From the NCBI RefSeq assembly GCF_020166415.1, contig NZ_JAIQXV010000020.1:1-64000 (forward strand): a DNA stretch of 64,000 nt, written 5' to 3'. Shown one piece after another: positions 33,738 to 41,551 of this stretch. This stretch comes from Deinococcus multiflagellatus. Lineage in GTDB: Bacteria; Deinococcota; Deinococci; Deinococcales; Deinococcaceae. The position numbers and the translations under genes are program-made. A model generated the notes under the pieces. That model did no database searches. It was not told the DNA's origin and was given only the letters and a program-made list of their open reading frames with translations. Numbering within the stretch: position 1 is the stretch's first letter; each line of letters starts with the position of its first letter.

Positions 33738-34137
33738 CGTCTGCCTCGCCGTACCAGACCCGCCAGTCCTCGCCCTCCCTGCGCTCGCGGGTGCCGTGCA
33801 CCTGGTGGGCGCAGTTCTCCAGCACGAGGGCGAGGTCGTTGGTGTTCTCCTGGTCCAGCTGGTGCCCGTCCTGGCGGAAGGTGGCGGCACTGCCCCAGGG
33901 GCCAGACCAGGCCTGGCCTTCCTGTTTGAACGACACTAGGACTTCAACATGCCACCCCTCGGGGGTGCGCCAATTCAGCGTGGTGCAGGTCCGCTCGCCA
34001 GTGGCATGGAACGTCCAGGCCTCCGGGTCGCCCAGAACCTCCACGGCACGAGAGGCGGTGAGGTGTTGCTGCACCACGCGGCGCAAATCCGTGCGCAGGC
34101 TGTGCCGCGTGGCTTCAGGCAAAGCAGGAAGGGTCAC
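33730..34137 (-). CDS. Small hypothetical protein
   Basis: 135 residues in an ATGA overlap chain. An alpha-beta layout with Trp-rich strands (EAWTFHATGERTCTTLNWRT, EGWHVEVLVSFKQEGQAWSG). Acidic C-terminus. Not recognised; part of the early-gene module upstream of the late promoter. Confidence 0.6.
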   Translation of the reverse strand: MTLPALPEATRHSLRTDLRRVVQQHLTASRAVEVLGDPEAWTFHATGERTCTTLNWRTPEGWHVEVLVSFKQEGQAWSGPWGSAATFRQDGHQLDQENTNDLALVLENCAHQVHGTRERREGEDWRVWYGEADDE

Positions 34138-34742
34138 GCTGCACCGCCCTGCGGGCGCTCAAAGGCCAGCACCTCACCCACCAGTTCTTTGAGTTGTGGC
34201 AGGTCGCTGTGCAGCCGGTCCAGCGGGTAGTAATCCTGGCCCATCTGGAGGTGCACCTTGATCAGTTCGAACAGCAATCTCTGGTGCAGCGGCAGGTGCG
34301 CGGGCAGGGGTGTGGGCACGGTGATGCCCAGGGCGCGTAGCTGCTCGGCGGCGGCCGGGCTGGGCGGCGCCAGGAGGTCGCGCAGATCCTGGGCCTGCTC
34401 ATGGGGCGGGGGCAGATCCGGCGCGGGAGGGCTGGGGTAGCGCTGCTGCAGTAGCGCCTCCAGGGAAGGCACGGGGGTGGGGGCGCTGCCCACATGCTCG
34501 GCGGTGGTCGGGGGCGGCCCCGGCTCAGCCACCACTCGGGGCGCGGGCACGGCCACTGCCTGGGGTGGCGGGGTTGGGCGAGAGGCGGCGGGCCCTGGCG
34601 CGTCCTGGCGCAGCAGGGGCGCGGCGGCGCCGATCGGCTCCCCCAGGACCCCGGCGGCGGGTGGGGGTGGGCTGGCCAGGGCGGGGCGGTGCTGGTGCTG
34701 CTCGATGGCCCGACGGGCCTGACGGCGGTCGCGGCCACTCAT
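34134..34742 (-). CDS. Pro/Ala-rich protein with helical C-terminus
   Basis: 202 residues, ATGA overlap at its start. The basic head (SGRDRRQARRAIEQHQHRPA) leads into ~110 residues of Pro/Ala-rich, probably disordered sequence, then a helical C-terminal domain (LHQRLLFELIKVHLQMGQDY). The long disordered linker suggests a protein that bridges partners, but none is identifiable. Confidence 0.6.
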   Translation of the reverse strand: MSGRDRRQARRAIEQHQHRPALASPPPPAAGVLGEPIGAAAPLLRQDAPGPAASRPTPPPQAVAVPAPRVVAEPGPPPTTAEHVGSAPTPVPSLEALLQQRYPSPPAPDLPPPHEQAQDLRDLLAPPSPAAAEQLRALGITVPTPLPAHLPLHQRLLFELIKVHLQMGQDYYPLDRLHSDLPQLKELVGEVLAFERPQGGAA

Positions 34743-35005
34743 GGGCGGACCTCGGGGGCGGTGGTGTGCATGGGGGGCTCCTTGGGCAGGGGGCGCAGCA
34801 CGCCCGGGACAGTGATCATGATCAGCCCGTCCGGAAAGCGGATCAGGACGTTGCGCGAGCCGGGAAAGGCCGCGCGTGGGGCGGACAGGGTCAGCAGGGT
34901 GACGCGCTGGCCCCGGCACTCAGGCACGCCGGTCTTGCGCGCGTCCATCTGAAACAGGTAGGTCTCGCCTTCGGTCAGCCAGCGGTAGCGGCGCCGCTCA
35001 GCCAT
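34739..35005 (-). CDS. Small hypothetical protein
   Basis: 88 residues from the ATG of MAERRRYRWLTEGETYLFQM, overlapping the previous gene by eight bases. A short beta-rich sequence (VTLLTLSAPRAAF, NVLIRFPDGLIMITVPG) that may form a small barrel. No family recognised. Confidence 0.55.
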   Translation of the reverse strand: MAERRRYRWLTEGETYLFQMDARKTGVPECRGQRVTLLTLSAPRAAFPGSRNVLIRFPDGLIMITVPGVLRPLPKEPPMHTTAPEVRP

Positions 35006-35414
35006 AGTCCACCGCGACGATCTGCCCGTCCACGACACCGAACGAGTCACGCTTCCACTCGACCAGGTCCTGCAGGTCCGTCCAGGCCTCGCGGGGCAGC
35101 GCGGCGAATTCGGCCTCGGTCAGGGGGCGGGCGCGGCGCTGCACCAGGACGGCGCCGCCGGGCAGGGCCCAGAGCACGGGGCACAGGGGCCAGTCCAGAT
35201 CCGCGAACGCGAAGCGGGCCTCCTGATCGTTCGCCAGGAGGCCCTGCAGGAAGCTGCGCCACGTGGCGGGGCTGGGCAACTTGACCGCCCAGGGCCCGAG
35301 CAGCAGCACCAGCCGGGTGGCACCCCAGCGCAGGGTGCAGAACGGCTCGGGTAGTGCGGACTGCGTGAGCGCTCGGTAGGGGGGCAGGGGCGGTCGGGGC
35401 GCCACCCGGCCCAT
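34998..35414 (-). CDS. Hypothetical protein, faint kinase-like N-lobe
   Basis: 138 residues, starting in a TGATG overlap with the lipoprotein gene. The segment FCTLRWGATRLVLLLGPWAV followed by FLQGLLANDQEARF faintly resembles phage proteins with a kinase-like N-lobe, but no catalytic HRD or DFG motif is present. Treat as unknown. Confidence 0.55.
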   Translation of the reverse strand: MGRVAPRPPLPPYRALTQSALPEPFCTLRWGATRLVLLLGPWAVKLPSPATWRSFLQGLLANDQEARFAFADLDWPLCPVLWALPGGAVLVQRRARPLTEAEFAALPREAWTDLQDLVEWKRDSFGVVDGQIVAVDYG

Positions 35415-35809
35415 CAGCTGCCGACAGAGCCGCTGGCCCGGGCACTGGTGGTGAAGCCGCCACGCGACACAGTGGGCGCGGTGTACGTATTGACCCGCCC
35501 GGTGGGGGAGACGCTCAGGCCGTTCTGTGACACCTTGCCGGCGCTGGTGTAGTCCAGGTACCGGGTGCCGCTGCTGGACGTGCTGGTGTACGGCCCGAAA
35601 TAGATCACGCGGCTGCTGCTGCCGACGCGCTCTCCCGAGCAAGGGTTGGTCAGGCCGCGAGAGCGTTCGCGCTTGTACGCCACCCGGCATTCCGTTTCGG
35701 TTTTGAAAGCCCTGCGGCCGTACCCATCCGTGTCGACCTCATCTGGTCCACAGGCGGCGAGAAGGGCGGGGAGGGCGGCAAGCAGGGGCAGGTGGAAGTG
35801 CTTTTTCAT
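35414..35809 (-). CDS. Lipoprotein, DUF1190/YgiB-like
   Basis: 131 residues from an ATG with GAGG six bases upstream. Type II signal peptide with lipobox LLAAC (Cys at residue 18), then a Thr/Ser/Gly/Tyr-rich body and the ending PTVSRGGFTTSARASGSVGS, which resembles the C-terminus of DUF1190 (YgiB) lipoproteins. Membrane-anchored on the cell surface or periplasm side. Phage lipoproteins often block adsorption or DNA entry by related phages; that role is only inferred. Confidence 0.7.
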   Translation of the reverse strand: MKKHFHLPLLAALPALLAACGPDEVDTDGYGRRAFKTETECRVAYKRERSRGLTNPCSGERVGSSSRVIYFGPYTSTSSSGTRYLDYTSAGKVSQNGLSVSPTGRVNTYTAPTVSRGGFTTSARASGSVGS

Positions 35810-36119
35810 GGAAACCTCGCAGGGTGAAGGGCAGGGGCGCAGGGGGCAGGGCAGCGAGTTCAGTCCAGGAGAGCCCGGTGGGGGTCCACTGCACGCGCAG
35901 GGAGCTGTACACGAGGCGCCAGTACCCGAGACGCCCACGGCGGTCCAGGACCCACCCGCGAACGTCCGACCAGGGCAGGCGCCTCCACAGCTCCAGCAAC
36001 AACCAGGTCCGGCTGGGGGTCAGGCGGGCCTGCAGGGCCGCGCGGTGCAGCGCCCGCCTGTGCAAGGAGCGGGGAGGCGGTGGTACCAGCTCCCGGGTCA
36101 TCGGCGGAAAGCGGTACAC
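35739..36119 (-). CDS. Small protein overlapping the lipoprotein gene
   Basis: 126 residues from a GTG with a GAGG-type site upstream, four bases after the previous gene. The central part (WLLLELWRRLPWSDVRGWVL, LGYWRLVYSSLRVQWTPTGL) looks protein-like. Its last ~70 bases overlap the lipoprotein start in another frame, which is unusual, so the C-terminus may be partly constrained by that gene. Function unknown. Confidence 0.45.
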   Translation of the reverse strand: MYRFPPMTRELVPPPPRSLHRRALHRAALQARLTPSRTWLLLELWRRLPWSDVRGWVLDRRGRLGYWRLVYSSLRVQWTPTGLSWTELAALPPAPLPFTLRGFHEKALPPAPACRPPRPSRRLWTR

Positions 36120-36122
36120 GGC

Positions 36123-36557
36123 CTATTTCTTCCTCGGGCCTGTCTCGGGTGGCGTGATCACCAGCGGCGTGCCACAGGCGCTCGGGGGGGCGAATGGGGG
36201 CGATTCCCGCGTGACGACCTGCGGAATGCCGACCGCAGCGGGGTCCCGGTAAGCAGCGAGGGCCGCACGCAGCCGCTGCCACAGGGTGATCCGGCCCGGG
36301 TACCGCCAGCCCACTGTCCAGGTCTCACCACTCGGGCGCTGATGGTGACGCACCTCAAACCCGCGTGCCAGCAGCACCCGCACCACACCAGGCGCCATCT
36401 GGGAGACCTCAAGGCTGTACTCGTGCACAGCCGCCGCCGCGTCAATGTCCCTGGCCAGCCTGCTCAGCTGGTCCTGCGCCTCTGGCTGGAGTTGACTGTT
36501 CATGGTCTGACGAACGCGGAACGCGCTGGGAACGTCATTCGTGGCAGGCGCGTTCAT
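36123..36557 (-). CDS. Hypothetical protein
   Basis: 144 residues, ATGA overlap with the preceding stop. Helical N-terminus (EAQDQLSRLARDIDAAAAVH), then a small strand region (RVLLARGFEVRHHQRPSGET). Basic C-terminal end. No recognised domain; the start at the ATGA overlap is preferred over an internal ATG lacking a ribosome site. Confidence 0.55.
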   Translation of the reverse strand: MNAPATNDVPSAFRVRQTMNSQLQPEAQDQLSRLARDIDAAAAVHEYSLEVSQMAPGVVRVLLARGFEVRHHQRPSGETWTVGWRYPGRITLWQRLRAALAAYRDPAAVGIPQVVTRESPPFAPPSACGTPLVITPPETGPRKK

Positions 36558-36823
36558 AGGGGTTGCTCACGCAGCAGGCCGACATGCCAGACGTACGGCG
36601 GCATCTGCACCGTCCCCAGGGACGTCATAGTGGTGGGGAAGGGCTGCCCCGTACCGACCACCATGAAGGTGCAGCGGCGCGTGGCAGGGGCCGCCTGGGC
36701 ATGGCGTATCCACAAGCAGATCTGCCCGTTCTGTGCGCCCACATGCGTGACCTCGCCGTCCGGCAAGTCCAGTTCGGTGGGTTCCAGCAGGCTAAGCGGA
36801 TATTTGTAAATTACGTCTGGCAT
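36554..36823 (-). CDS. DUF7352-like small protein
   Basis: 89 residues from the ATG preceded by GGAG. The start MPDVIYKYPLSL, the QNGQICLWIRH core and the ending of FMVVGTGQPFPTTMTSLGTV match the DUF7352 phage family by eye. It overlaps the nuclease-like gene by 13 bases. No function is known for the family. Confidence 0.65.
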   Translation of the reverse strand: MPDVIYKYPLSLLEPTELDLPDGEVTHVGAQNGQICLWIRHAQAAPATRRCTFMVVGTGQPFPTTMTSLGTVQMPPYVWHVGLLREQPL

Positions 36824-37656
36824 GAGTTCTCCAGGCGCGTGGCGGTCACGCGCGTGCCGGTGCGGCGCGAGAGCAGGTCCAGGGTCAGGGCGCGCGCCGC
36901 CGCGTCCCCGTGGTGCTGCAGCAGGGCGTGGGCGCGCTGGCCATTGCTCATACGCCGTGCTGGCGTGGCGCGCATCCCCGTGGCGAGCAGCGCCGGGATC
37001 AATTCCTGGCTCCAGAGTTCGCGCATCAGGTATGCCGTGGTGACCCAATCCGGTCCTGGCTCGGGCGCGCGGCACTCCTCCAGCACGGCGTGCGTGTCGG
37101 GGCAGAGCACGAGCACGCCCCAGGCCTCCGGCAGAAAGGTCAGGGCCTTCTCGATGTGACGCGGCGTGGTGGCGAGGTACCGGCGCGCGACCAGCACGTC
37201 GTAGAGCGGCACCTGCCGCTTGCAACGGTACAAACTATCGCGGTCCGTTTTGATTTCCACGCCCACGCTGGGCCCGCTGTCCGGGAGCAGCACCAGATCG
37301 GCGCGGCCCTGCTCCCGGTAGTGCCGGGGGTCGGCGTACAGCGCCATTTCCGTCAGCGCCCAGCCAGGACCGAAGTGCGCGGCGACGGCCCCCTGGGCCG
37401 AGGCCTCGTCCAACCCCCGCCGGGACTGGTCCGGGGCCCGCACCACGCGCAGAAACCGGGGCATAGGACACGCTTGGCCATCAATGGTGTGGGTCACGTC
37501 GTACCAGTGCCCCCCGGCCGGCGTCACCCGGGTCGGATAGTGGCGGAAGCGGGCGTGGTTTTTCGCCCACAGCTCAGCGGCGGCGTCGCGGGTCGGGGCC
37601 TCGACGTAGAAGCGGCGGCGCATGGACTCGCCGTCCATGAGCACCCAGCGCGCCAT
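36811..37656 (-). CDS. PD-(D/E)XK nuclease-like protein
   Basis: 281 residues. The core ADLVLLPDSGPSVGVEIKTD (D ... E-x-K) followed by RCKRQVPLYDVLVARRYLAT matches the sce7726/VRR-type restriction-endonuclease-like fold: strand with Asp, then Glu-X-Lys, then the Gln and Tyr helix. The catalytic residues are present, so DNA cleavage is plausible. Starts in a TAATG overlap. The N-terminal 60 residues are a separate small domain. It may act in DNA degradation, recombination or exclusion. Confidence 0.7.
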   Translation of the reverse strand: MARWVLMDGESMRRRFYVEAPTRDAAAELWAKNHARFRHYPTRVTPAGGHWYDVTHTIDGQACPMPRFLRVVRAPDQSRRGLDEASAQGAVAAHFGPGWALTEMALYADPRHYREQGRADLVLLPDSGPSVGVEIKTDRDSLYRCKRQVPLYDVLVARRYLATTPRHIEKALTFLPEAWGVLVLCPDTHAVLEECRAPEPGPDWVTTAYLMRELWSQELIPALLATGMRATPARRMSNGQRAHALLQHHGDAAARALTLDLLSRRTGTRVTATRLENSCQT

Positions 37657-37976
37657 TACCGCGCCCCTCGCGCGCGCAGGCCCAGGGCCACGATCAACCG
37701 GGCGCGCAGCGTGCCCAGGACGTATGCGGCCCGTTCCGGCACCGTGCCCGTGCTGCGCGCCATCAGCAGACCCGCCATCTGGTAGAGCCAGGTGGGCTGC
37801 TGCAGGCCCAGCCGCGACTGATGGCCGTGCACAAAGGCGAGGACCTGGGCGCGCTCCACGTTCGTGCAGGCTGCCAGGAGGCGCTGCGCGGCTTTGCCGG
37901 CACGGTGCCGGTCACTTGGGCGGGCCGGGTTGCCATCGGCCAGCAGCGCGATGTCGGCCCGCAGCGGCCCGGTCAC
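37656..37976 (-). CDS. Small helical protein
   Basis: 106 residues from a GTG in a GTGA overlap with the membrane-protein stop. Helical, Ala/Arg-rich (RLLAACTNVERAQVLAFVHG, LYQMAGLLMARSTGTV), with no membrane segments. Function unknown. Confidence 0.55.
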   Translation of the reverse strand: MTGPLRADIALLADGNPARPSDRHRAGKAAQRLLAACTNVERAQVLAFVHGHQSRLGLQQPTWLYQMAGLLMARSTGTVPERAAYVLGTLRARLIVALGLRARGAR

Positions 37977-38368
37977 GCGCCCCCCATGACCGGCCGCGTC
38001 CAGCGGAAGCCCTGGCGCCAGCGCTGCACCCGGCGGCTGAGCTTTTTCCGCCACCGGTCGATGTCGTCGCTGAACACCAGGACCGTGAGGGCCGAGGTGG
38101 TAAAGATCAGCAGGGCGGCCGCCGGCACCACAGGCACGGGAAAGCTACACACGATCAGGAGGGAGAGGCGCCCCAGACCCGGCCGGCGCGGCAGGCTCAG
38201 GGGGGTCGGGTACCGGCCCAGCAGGACCACCACAGGCCGAGCCAGCAGCACGCACAGCAGCAGCCAGCCCAACGCCAGTGCCCAGCCCAGGCTGCCCGCC
38301 ACGGTGCCCGTGCTGCGCACCACGGTGAACAGATACAGCGCCAGCGTGAACCACCGCACTGCCGTCAC
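37973..38368 (-). CDS. Membrane protein, two or three TM segments
   Basis: 131 residues. Hydrophobic stretches near residues 5-20, 27-50 and 68-95 (LGWALALGWLLLCVLLARPV, LSLLIVCSFPVPVVPAAALL), then a basic helical tail (DRWRKKLSRRVQRWRQGFRW). Small membrane proteins beside a second membrane gene raise the idea of lysis or exclusion proteins; no family evidence. ATGA overlaps on both sides. Confidence 0.6.
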   Translation of the reverse strand: MTAVRWFTLALYLFTVVRSTGTVAGSLGWALALGWLLLCVLLARPVVVLLGRYPTPLSLPRRPGLGRLSLLIVCSFPVPVVPAAALLIFTTSALTVLVFSDDIDRWRKKLSRRVQRWRQGFRWTRPVMGGA

Positions 38369-39048
38369 CAGCCGCCCCCGTCGCTGCTGGCGCTGCCACT
38401 GTCACTGCTGCCCGAACCACCCGAATCACTTCCCCCCGAACTGGGCGTGTCCGGGGTGGACGTGCTGGGCCGGTCCTCAACGGGGGCAGGCACAGACTCC
38501 GGTACGGAGTCCAGCGACGCCGCCGGCAGGAAGAAGGGCTCCGTGCTGGTGCTGGTTTCAGAGGTATGGGCTGGGCGGGATGTCCGGGGTGCGGCCCCAC
38601 CACGGGGCGTCGCGCGGCTCGCCTGACCGCCGGCGCTGGCCGGGGTGTGGTGCACCGGCTCGGGCAGCCAGGCGATGGTGGGGCGCGGCCCTGGCACCGC
38701 CTGCGGGCGCACCTGGCCCAGCAGGACCTGATCCGCCTGTCGTTGGACCGCAACGCGCTCGGCCTGCAGGGCCGCGACGATGACTGTGCCCTGCGCCCCG
38801 GGGCGGGTCCGGGCCACGTGCAGGTCCGCCTGAATCTCGCGCAGGCGCTGCGCGACGCGGTCGGACATGGCCTGCACCGCCTGGCGCCGCTGGGCGCGCC
38901 GGTGCCAGAGCAGGGACAGGCCCAGGCTGACCAGCAACGCCACCAGCGGCCCACCCCACGGCCGAACGGACTCTGGAAGAAAGGAGCGCACGAGCGCGGC
39001 CACCACGGTGCCGATCAGGGCCACCACCAGAATGCGGATCAGGGTCAT
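38365..39048 (-). CDS. Membrane-anchored protein with Ser/Gly-rich tail
   Basis: 227 residues; GGAGG five bases before the ATG. Two N-terminal hydrophobic segments (about 4-22 and 31-48) precede a coiled coil with basic residues (RVAQRLREIQADLHVARTRP). A long low-complexity Ser/Thr/Pro/Gly C-terminus (SSGGSDSGGSGSSDSG) follows. Topology suggests a membrane anchor with a long flexible arm. Family unknown. Confidence 0.6.
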   Translation of the reverse strand: MTLIRILVVALIGTVVAALVRSFLPESVRPWGGPLVALLVSLGLSLLWHRRAQRRQAVQAMSDRVAQRLREIQADLHVARTRPGAQGTVIVAALQAERVAVQRQADQVLLGQVRPQAVPGPRPTIAWLPEPVHHTPASAGGQASRATPRGGAAPRTSRPAHTSETSTSTEPFFLPAASLDSVPESVPAPVEDRPSTSTPDTPSSGGSDSGGSGSSDSGSASSDGGGW

Positions 39049-39072
39049 CTCAACCTCCAGGGAGAAAAGGGG

Positions 39073-39474
39073 TTAGCGTTCACGGGCCAGTTCGGCGGCG
39101 GCCTGCCGGGCGGCGCCCTCGCCCAGGTCGTGCTCCACCCGGCGCAGGTAGGGGGTGATCACCTCGCGGTGCCACAGGTCCTGCAGGCGCAGTTCGCCCT
39201 GCCCGGTCAACACCAGGCCGTGCCGGTGGCCCTGCCGCACCGCCCGGGTCCAGGGCTCGCGGGCGATGGCGTCCCAGGCCCGCATGGCGGCTGCGCTGGG
39301 CTGCGGGTCCTGACCGGGCGCGGCGCAGCCCAGCACGGTGAACTGGGGATAGAGCTGGACGACGCGCGCCACGGCGTCCAGAAGCGTGGTGGGCTCGCGG
39401 TCGTTGAGCCGCCGCAGCAGGTGATGTTCAGGGGACAGGGCAAACGGGTTGATCACGAGCGGGGGGCGGGTCAA
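39073..39474 (-). CDS. Small hypothetical protein
   Basis: 133 residues from a TTG in a TTGA overlap with the previous stop, GGAG ten bases upstream. Mostly helical with a short ordered start (VINPFALSPEHHLLRRLNDR) and an acidic/Arg-rich end. TTG is also used at 3337, so it is not out of place here. No family recognised. Confidence 0.5.
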   Translation of the reverse strand: MTRPPLVINPFALSPEHHLLRRLNDREPTTLLDAVARVVQLYPQFTVLGCAAPGQDPQPSAAAMRAWDAIAREPWTRAVRQGHRHGLVLTGQGELRLQDLWHREVITPYLRRVEHDLGEGAARQAAAELARER

Positions 39475-39716
39475 GTTACGGGGTCTCCTTTTGGGGTGAA
39501 ATCGGCGCAGCGGCCGTCCGGGTGGGTGTAGAGGGTGCGGCCATAGGCGGTGACCTCGCCGCTGTACGCCACGTGGCGGGGTCGCCGGCAATTGCGGAAG
39601 GTGCTGGCACCAGGAACCTCGGCGCGCAGGGCGCTGGGGGGCAGATGCTGCCCCCAGCTCAGGCAGGCCTGACACGCCGCCCCGGCCGGCGCCCGGACCT
39701 CGCGGGCGAACCTCAC
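39471..39716 (-). CDS. Small Cys-containing protein
   Basis: 81 residues, GTG in a GTGA overlap. Four or more Cys (ACQACLSWG ... NCRRP ... DGRCADF) and basic residues suggest a zinc-binding module of the type common in phage early genes. Function unknown. Confidence 0.5.
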   Translation of the reverse strand: MRFAREVRAPAGAACQACLSWGQHLPPSALRAEVPGASTFRNCRRPRHVAYSGEVTAYGRTLYTHPDGRCADFTPKGDPVT

Positions 39717-39958
39717 TCGTCCCTCGCCGGGAACATCGAGAACTGCCCGCCCAGGTTGGCCAGACGGCGCTTTTTCGCGGCGTTGGCGTCCTTCTGGGAA
39801 CGCGTCGCCTGGCGGCTGTAGAGGTTGCAGCTCGCCCACCCCGCCGGGGTGCGGTAGCGCAGGGTGGCCACCGGGCCCTCGGTGGGGGAGAGCCCCAGTT
39901 TCTTCAGCGTGGTGCGGCTGGCCAGATGCGGCGGGCAGGTTGAGTACTCGGGCAGCAT
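39713..39958 (-). CDS. Small basic protein, actinophage-type family
   Basis: 81 residues from the ATG with GGAGG eight bases upstream; an earlier GTG overlaps that site. The pattern CPPHLASRTTLKKLGLSPTE followed by a Tyr/Leu run (NLYSRQATRSQK) recurs in small proteins of GC-rich phages and hosts. Basic throughout, perhaps nucleic-acid binding. A hairpin precedes it. Confidence 0.55.
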   Translation of the reverse strand: MLPEYSTCPPHLASRTTLKKLGLSPTEGPVATLRYRTPAGWASCNLYSRQATRSQKDANAAKKRRLANLGGQFSMFPARDE

Positions 39959-39980
39959 GGGGATCACCTCCAGAAGCAGG

Positions 39981-40017
39981 GGCGCGGCCCCCTTCCAGCT
40001 GTGAAGGGGACCGCGCC
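39981..40017 (-). terminator. Long GC hairpin with one mismatch
   Basis: Arms GGCGCGG and CCCCTT pair with AAGGGG and CCGCGCC across a single C/A mismatch; loop about 9 bases. It stands between two small genes. The T run is poor, so attenuator or RNA-processing site is the modest claim. Confidence 0.4.
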
Positions 40018-40039
40018 AGGCGAACGGGGCGGGGGCTGG

Positions 40040-40477
40040 TCAGGGCGAGAGGCCGCGCAGGGTGCTGCGGCTCACCGCCAGGGCGGCACCCAGGGTGTCG
40101 AGGTTGTGCCCCGGTTCTGCCTGCCCGGTCGCGGGCAGGCAGTGGCGCAGCAGGGCCTGCCGCTCCGGTAAGGGCGACCGTCCGCGCAGCAGCTGCGCCA
40201 CCACCAGGGCGGCGGCGAATTCCACCTCGCGCGGCGTGGGCGTCCAGGGCGTGACCACCGTGTTGCCGAGCAGCCGCGTTTCCCAGGGCTGCAGCTGGGA
40301 CTGCACCTCCGGGCTGAGCCGCCACGTGCCGGGCCACGTCGCGCCGGCCGGCAGGGTCACGCTGTCGTGCAGGCCGATGACCACGGCCACGCCCTGCAGC
40401 ACGGTGAAGGGCTGGGCCGGGTCGGGCCCGGGGATGCGGCGGCGGTAGGGCAGGGCATTCTCGCGGGCGATCGTCAC
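40040..40477 (-). CDS. Hypothetical protein with HTH-like C-terminus
   Basis: 145 residues, ATGA overlap with the next gene's stop. A beta-rich front half (VLQGVAVVIGLHDSVTLPAG), then helices ending NLDTLGAALAVSRSTLRGLS, which looks like a small helix-turn-helix recognition segment. It may bind DNA; not identified. Confidence 0.55.
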   Translation of the reverse strand: MTIARENALPYRRRIPGPDPAQPFTVLQGVAVVIGLHDSVTLPAGATWPGTWRLSPEVQSQLQPWETRLLGNTVVTPWTPTPREVEFAAALVVAQLLRGRSPLPERQALLRHCLPATGQAEPGHNLDTLGAALAVSRSTLRGLSP

Positions 40478-40659
40478 AGGTCCGCCCCGAAGGCGCGCAG
40501 CACGGTGTCCATGTCCAGCGGTCTGGGCGGGGCCAGGCGGGTCAGGGCCTGCAGGCGCTGCTGGGCGCCGGGGGCCTCGGGGCCGTAGCGGTTGAGTTCC
40601 TCGTCGGCCTCGGCCTGCAGCGCGCGCAGATCCAGGGTCAGGTCATCGGGGGCGGTCAT
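40474..40659 (-). CDS. Very small acidic helical protein
   Basis: 61 residues (MTAPDDLTLDLRALQAEADE start), mostly helical. Accepted because it overlaps its neighbour by ATGA like the rest of the operon. Function unknown. Confidence 0.45.
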   Translation of the reverse strand: MTAPDDLTLDLRALQAEADEELNRYGPEAPGAQQRLQALTRLAPPRPLDMDTVLRAFGADL

Positions 40660-40717
40660 GGGGCACCTCCAACGAAAAGCCCCGCGCCGGCCGGGAGGGC
40701 CAGAACGGGGGAGGGAA

Positions 40718-40735
40718 CGCGCCCTCTGGGGCGCG
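40718..40735 (-). terminator. Short GC hairpin after a small gene
   Basis: 7-bp stem (CGCGCCC pairs with GGGCGCG) with a 4-base loop. No T tail; may only shape the mRNA end. Confidence 0.3.
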
Positions 40736-40746
40736 GCGTGGCCCCT

Positions 40747-40938
40747 TCAGCAGGGGCGCAGCTGATGTTCGACCTGGCCGTCCGCGAGGAGGCGCAGGTC
40801 CTTGATCTGGTAGTCGCGCCTCTGCAAGCGCACCACATGGCCGATTGGGGCCAGGGCATCTGGGAAGACCAGGGAGACCAGTGCGGTGGTCTGGTCAGTG
40901 GGGGCGGTGGGTGGGGTAGAAATCAATAAAGGGCGCAT
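40747..40938 (-). CDS. Small hypothetical protein
   Basis: 63 residues from the ATG of MRPLLISTPPTAPTDQTTAL; an earlier ATG 9 bases upstream is also possible, and the only nearby site is AGGA. A short beta-type sequence. Uncertain because it lies in a small gap region; listed as a candidate. Confidence 0.4.
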   Translation of the reverse strand: MRPLLISTPPTAPTDQTTALVSLVFPDALAPIGHVVRLQRRDYQIKDLRLLADGQVEHQLRPC

Positions 40939-41010
40939 GGACCGCATCCTGGCTGAACGCCCGGAGACGGCGAGTGAGGGATTTTACTCGGGCGAGAAAC
41001 CGCGTCAGCG

Positions 41011-41550
41011 TCAGTCTGCAGCGGTTTGTAGGAGCGCCCGAACCTGCGGGGGCCTGGCCACCCGATGACGGTGCCAACGCTCGGGCACCGGCGCGTACAC
41101 CGGGGCCACCTGATCCGCGAGCAGCACGCCCCAGCGCAGGTTTAAGACGCGCCCCGTCACCCGCACGCTGAACGTGCCCGGGTCGAATGCCAGGACCTCG
41201 CTGCTGGCCTGCATCGTCACCACGAACGGTTCGGTGTCTGCCATCCCCGGGCAAACCTTCACACGGATCAGGCCCTCGTTGCGATCGATGCGCAGCAGCT
41301 GGCCGACCACGGTGAGACCTGTGCCGTTCGGCATTCGAGCCCGGTGGATGTTGCTGGGGAAGGCGTACAGGCGGTGCAGGCTGCCGTCTGGGCGGGTCTG
41401 CGGGTAGGCGCGCACAGTCACGCGGCCGGGCTCAGGACCTGGGCGCCAGCGGGTATGGATCTGCAGGTGGCCGACCTGAATGCCAGTGTCGGTGGGGCGT
41501 GGCCAGCCGGTCACGGTCACCAGGGCCATGTGGGGCATGGGCGTGGGCAT
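41011..41550 (-). CDS. OB-fold/SSB-like candidate, unknown
   Basis: 179 residues from the ATG preceded by GGAG; the extension before it is shadow. Beta-rich (MALVTVTGWPRPTDTGIQVG ... GRVLNLRWGVLLADQVAPVY) with an OB-type spread of strands, next to the replication initiator. A single-strand DNA-binding role is possible from context, but no diagnostic motif is present. Confidence 0.5.
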   Translation of the reverse strand: MPTPMPHMALVTVTGWPRPTDTGIQVGHLQIHTRWRPGPEPGRVTVRAYPQTRPDGSLHRLYAFPSNIHRARMPNGTGLTVVGQLLRIDRNEGLIRVKVCPGMADTEPFVVTMQASSEVLAFDPGTFSVRVTGRVLNLRWGVLLADQVAPVYAPVPERWHRHRVARPPQVRALLQTAAD

Positions 41551-41551
41551 G

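Noticed and set aside
37622..38783. Long plus-strand frames opposite membrane protein genes
   Set aside because: Pro/Arg/His-biased, no start signals; the minus-strand genes form an unbroken overlap chain.
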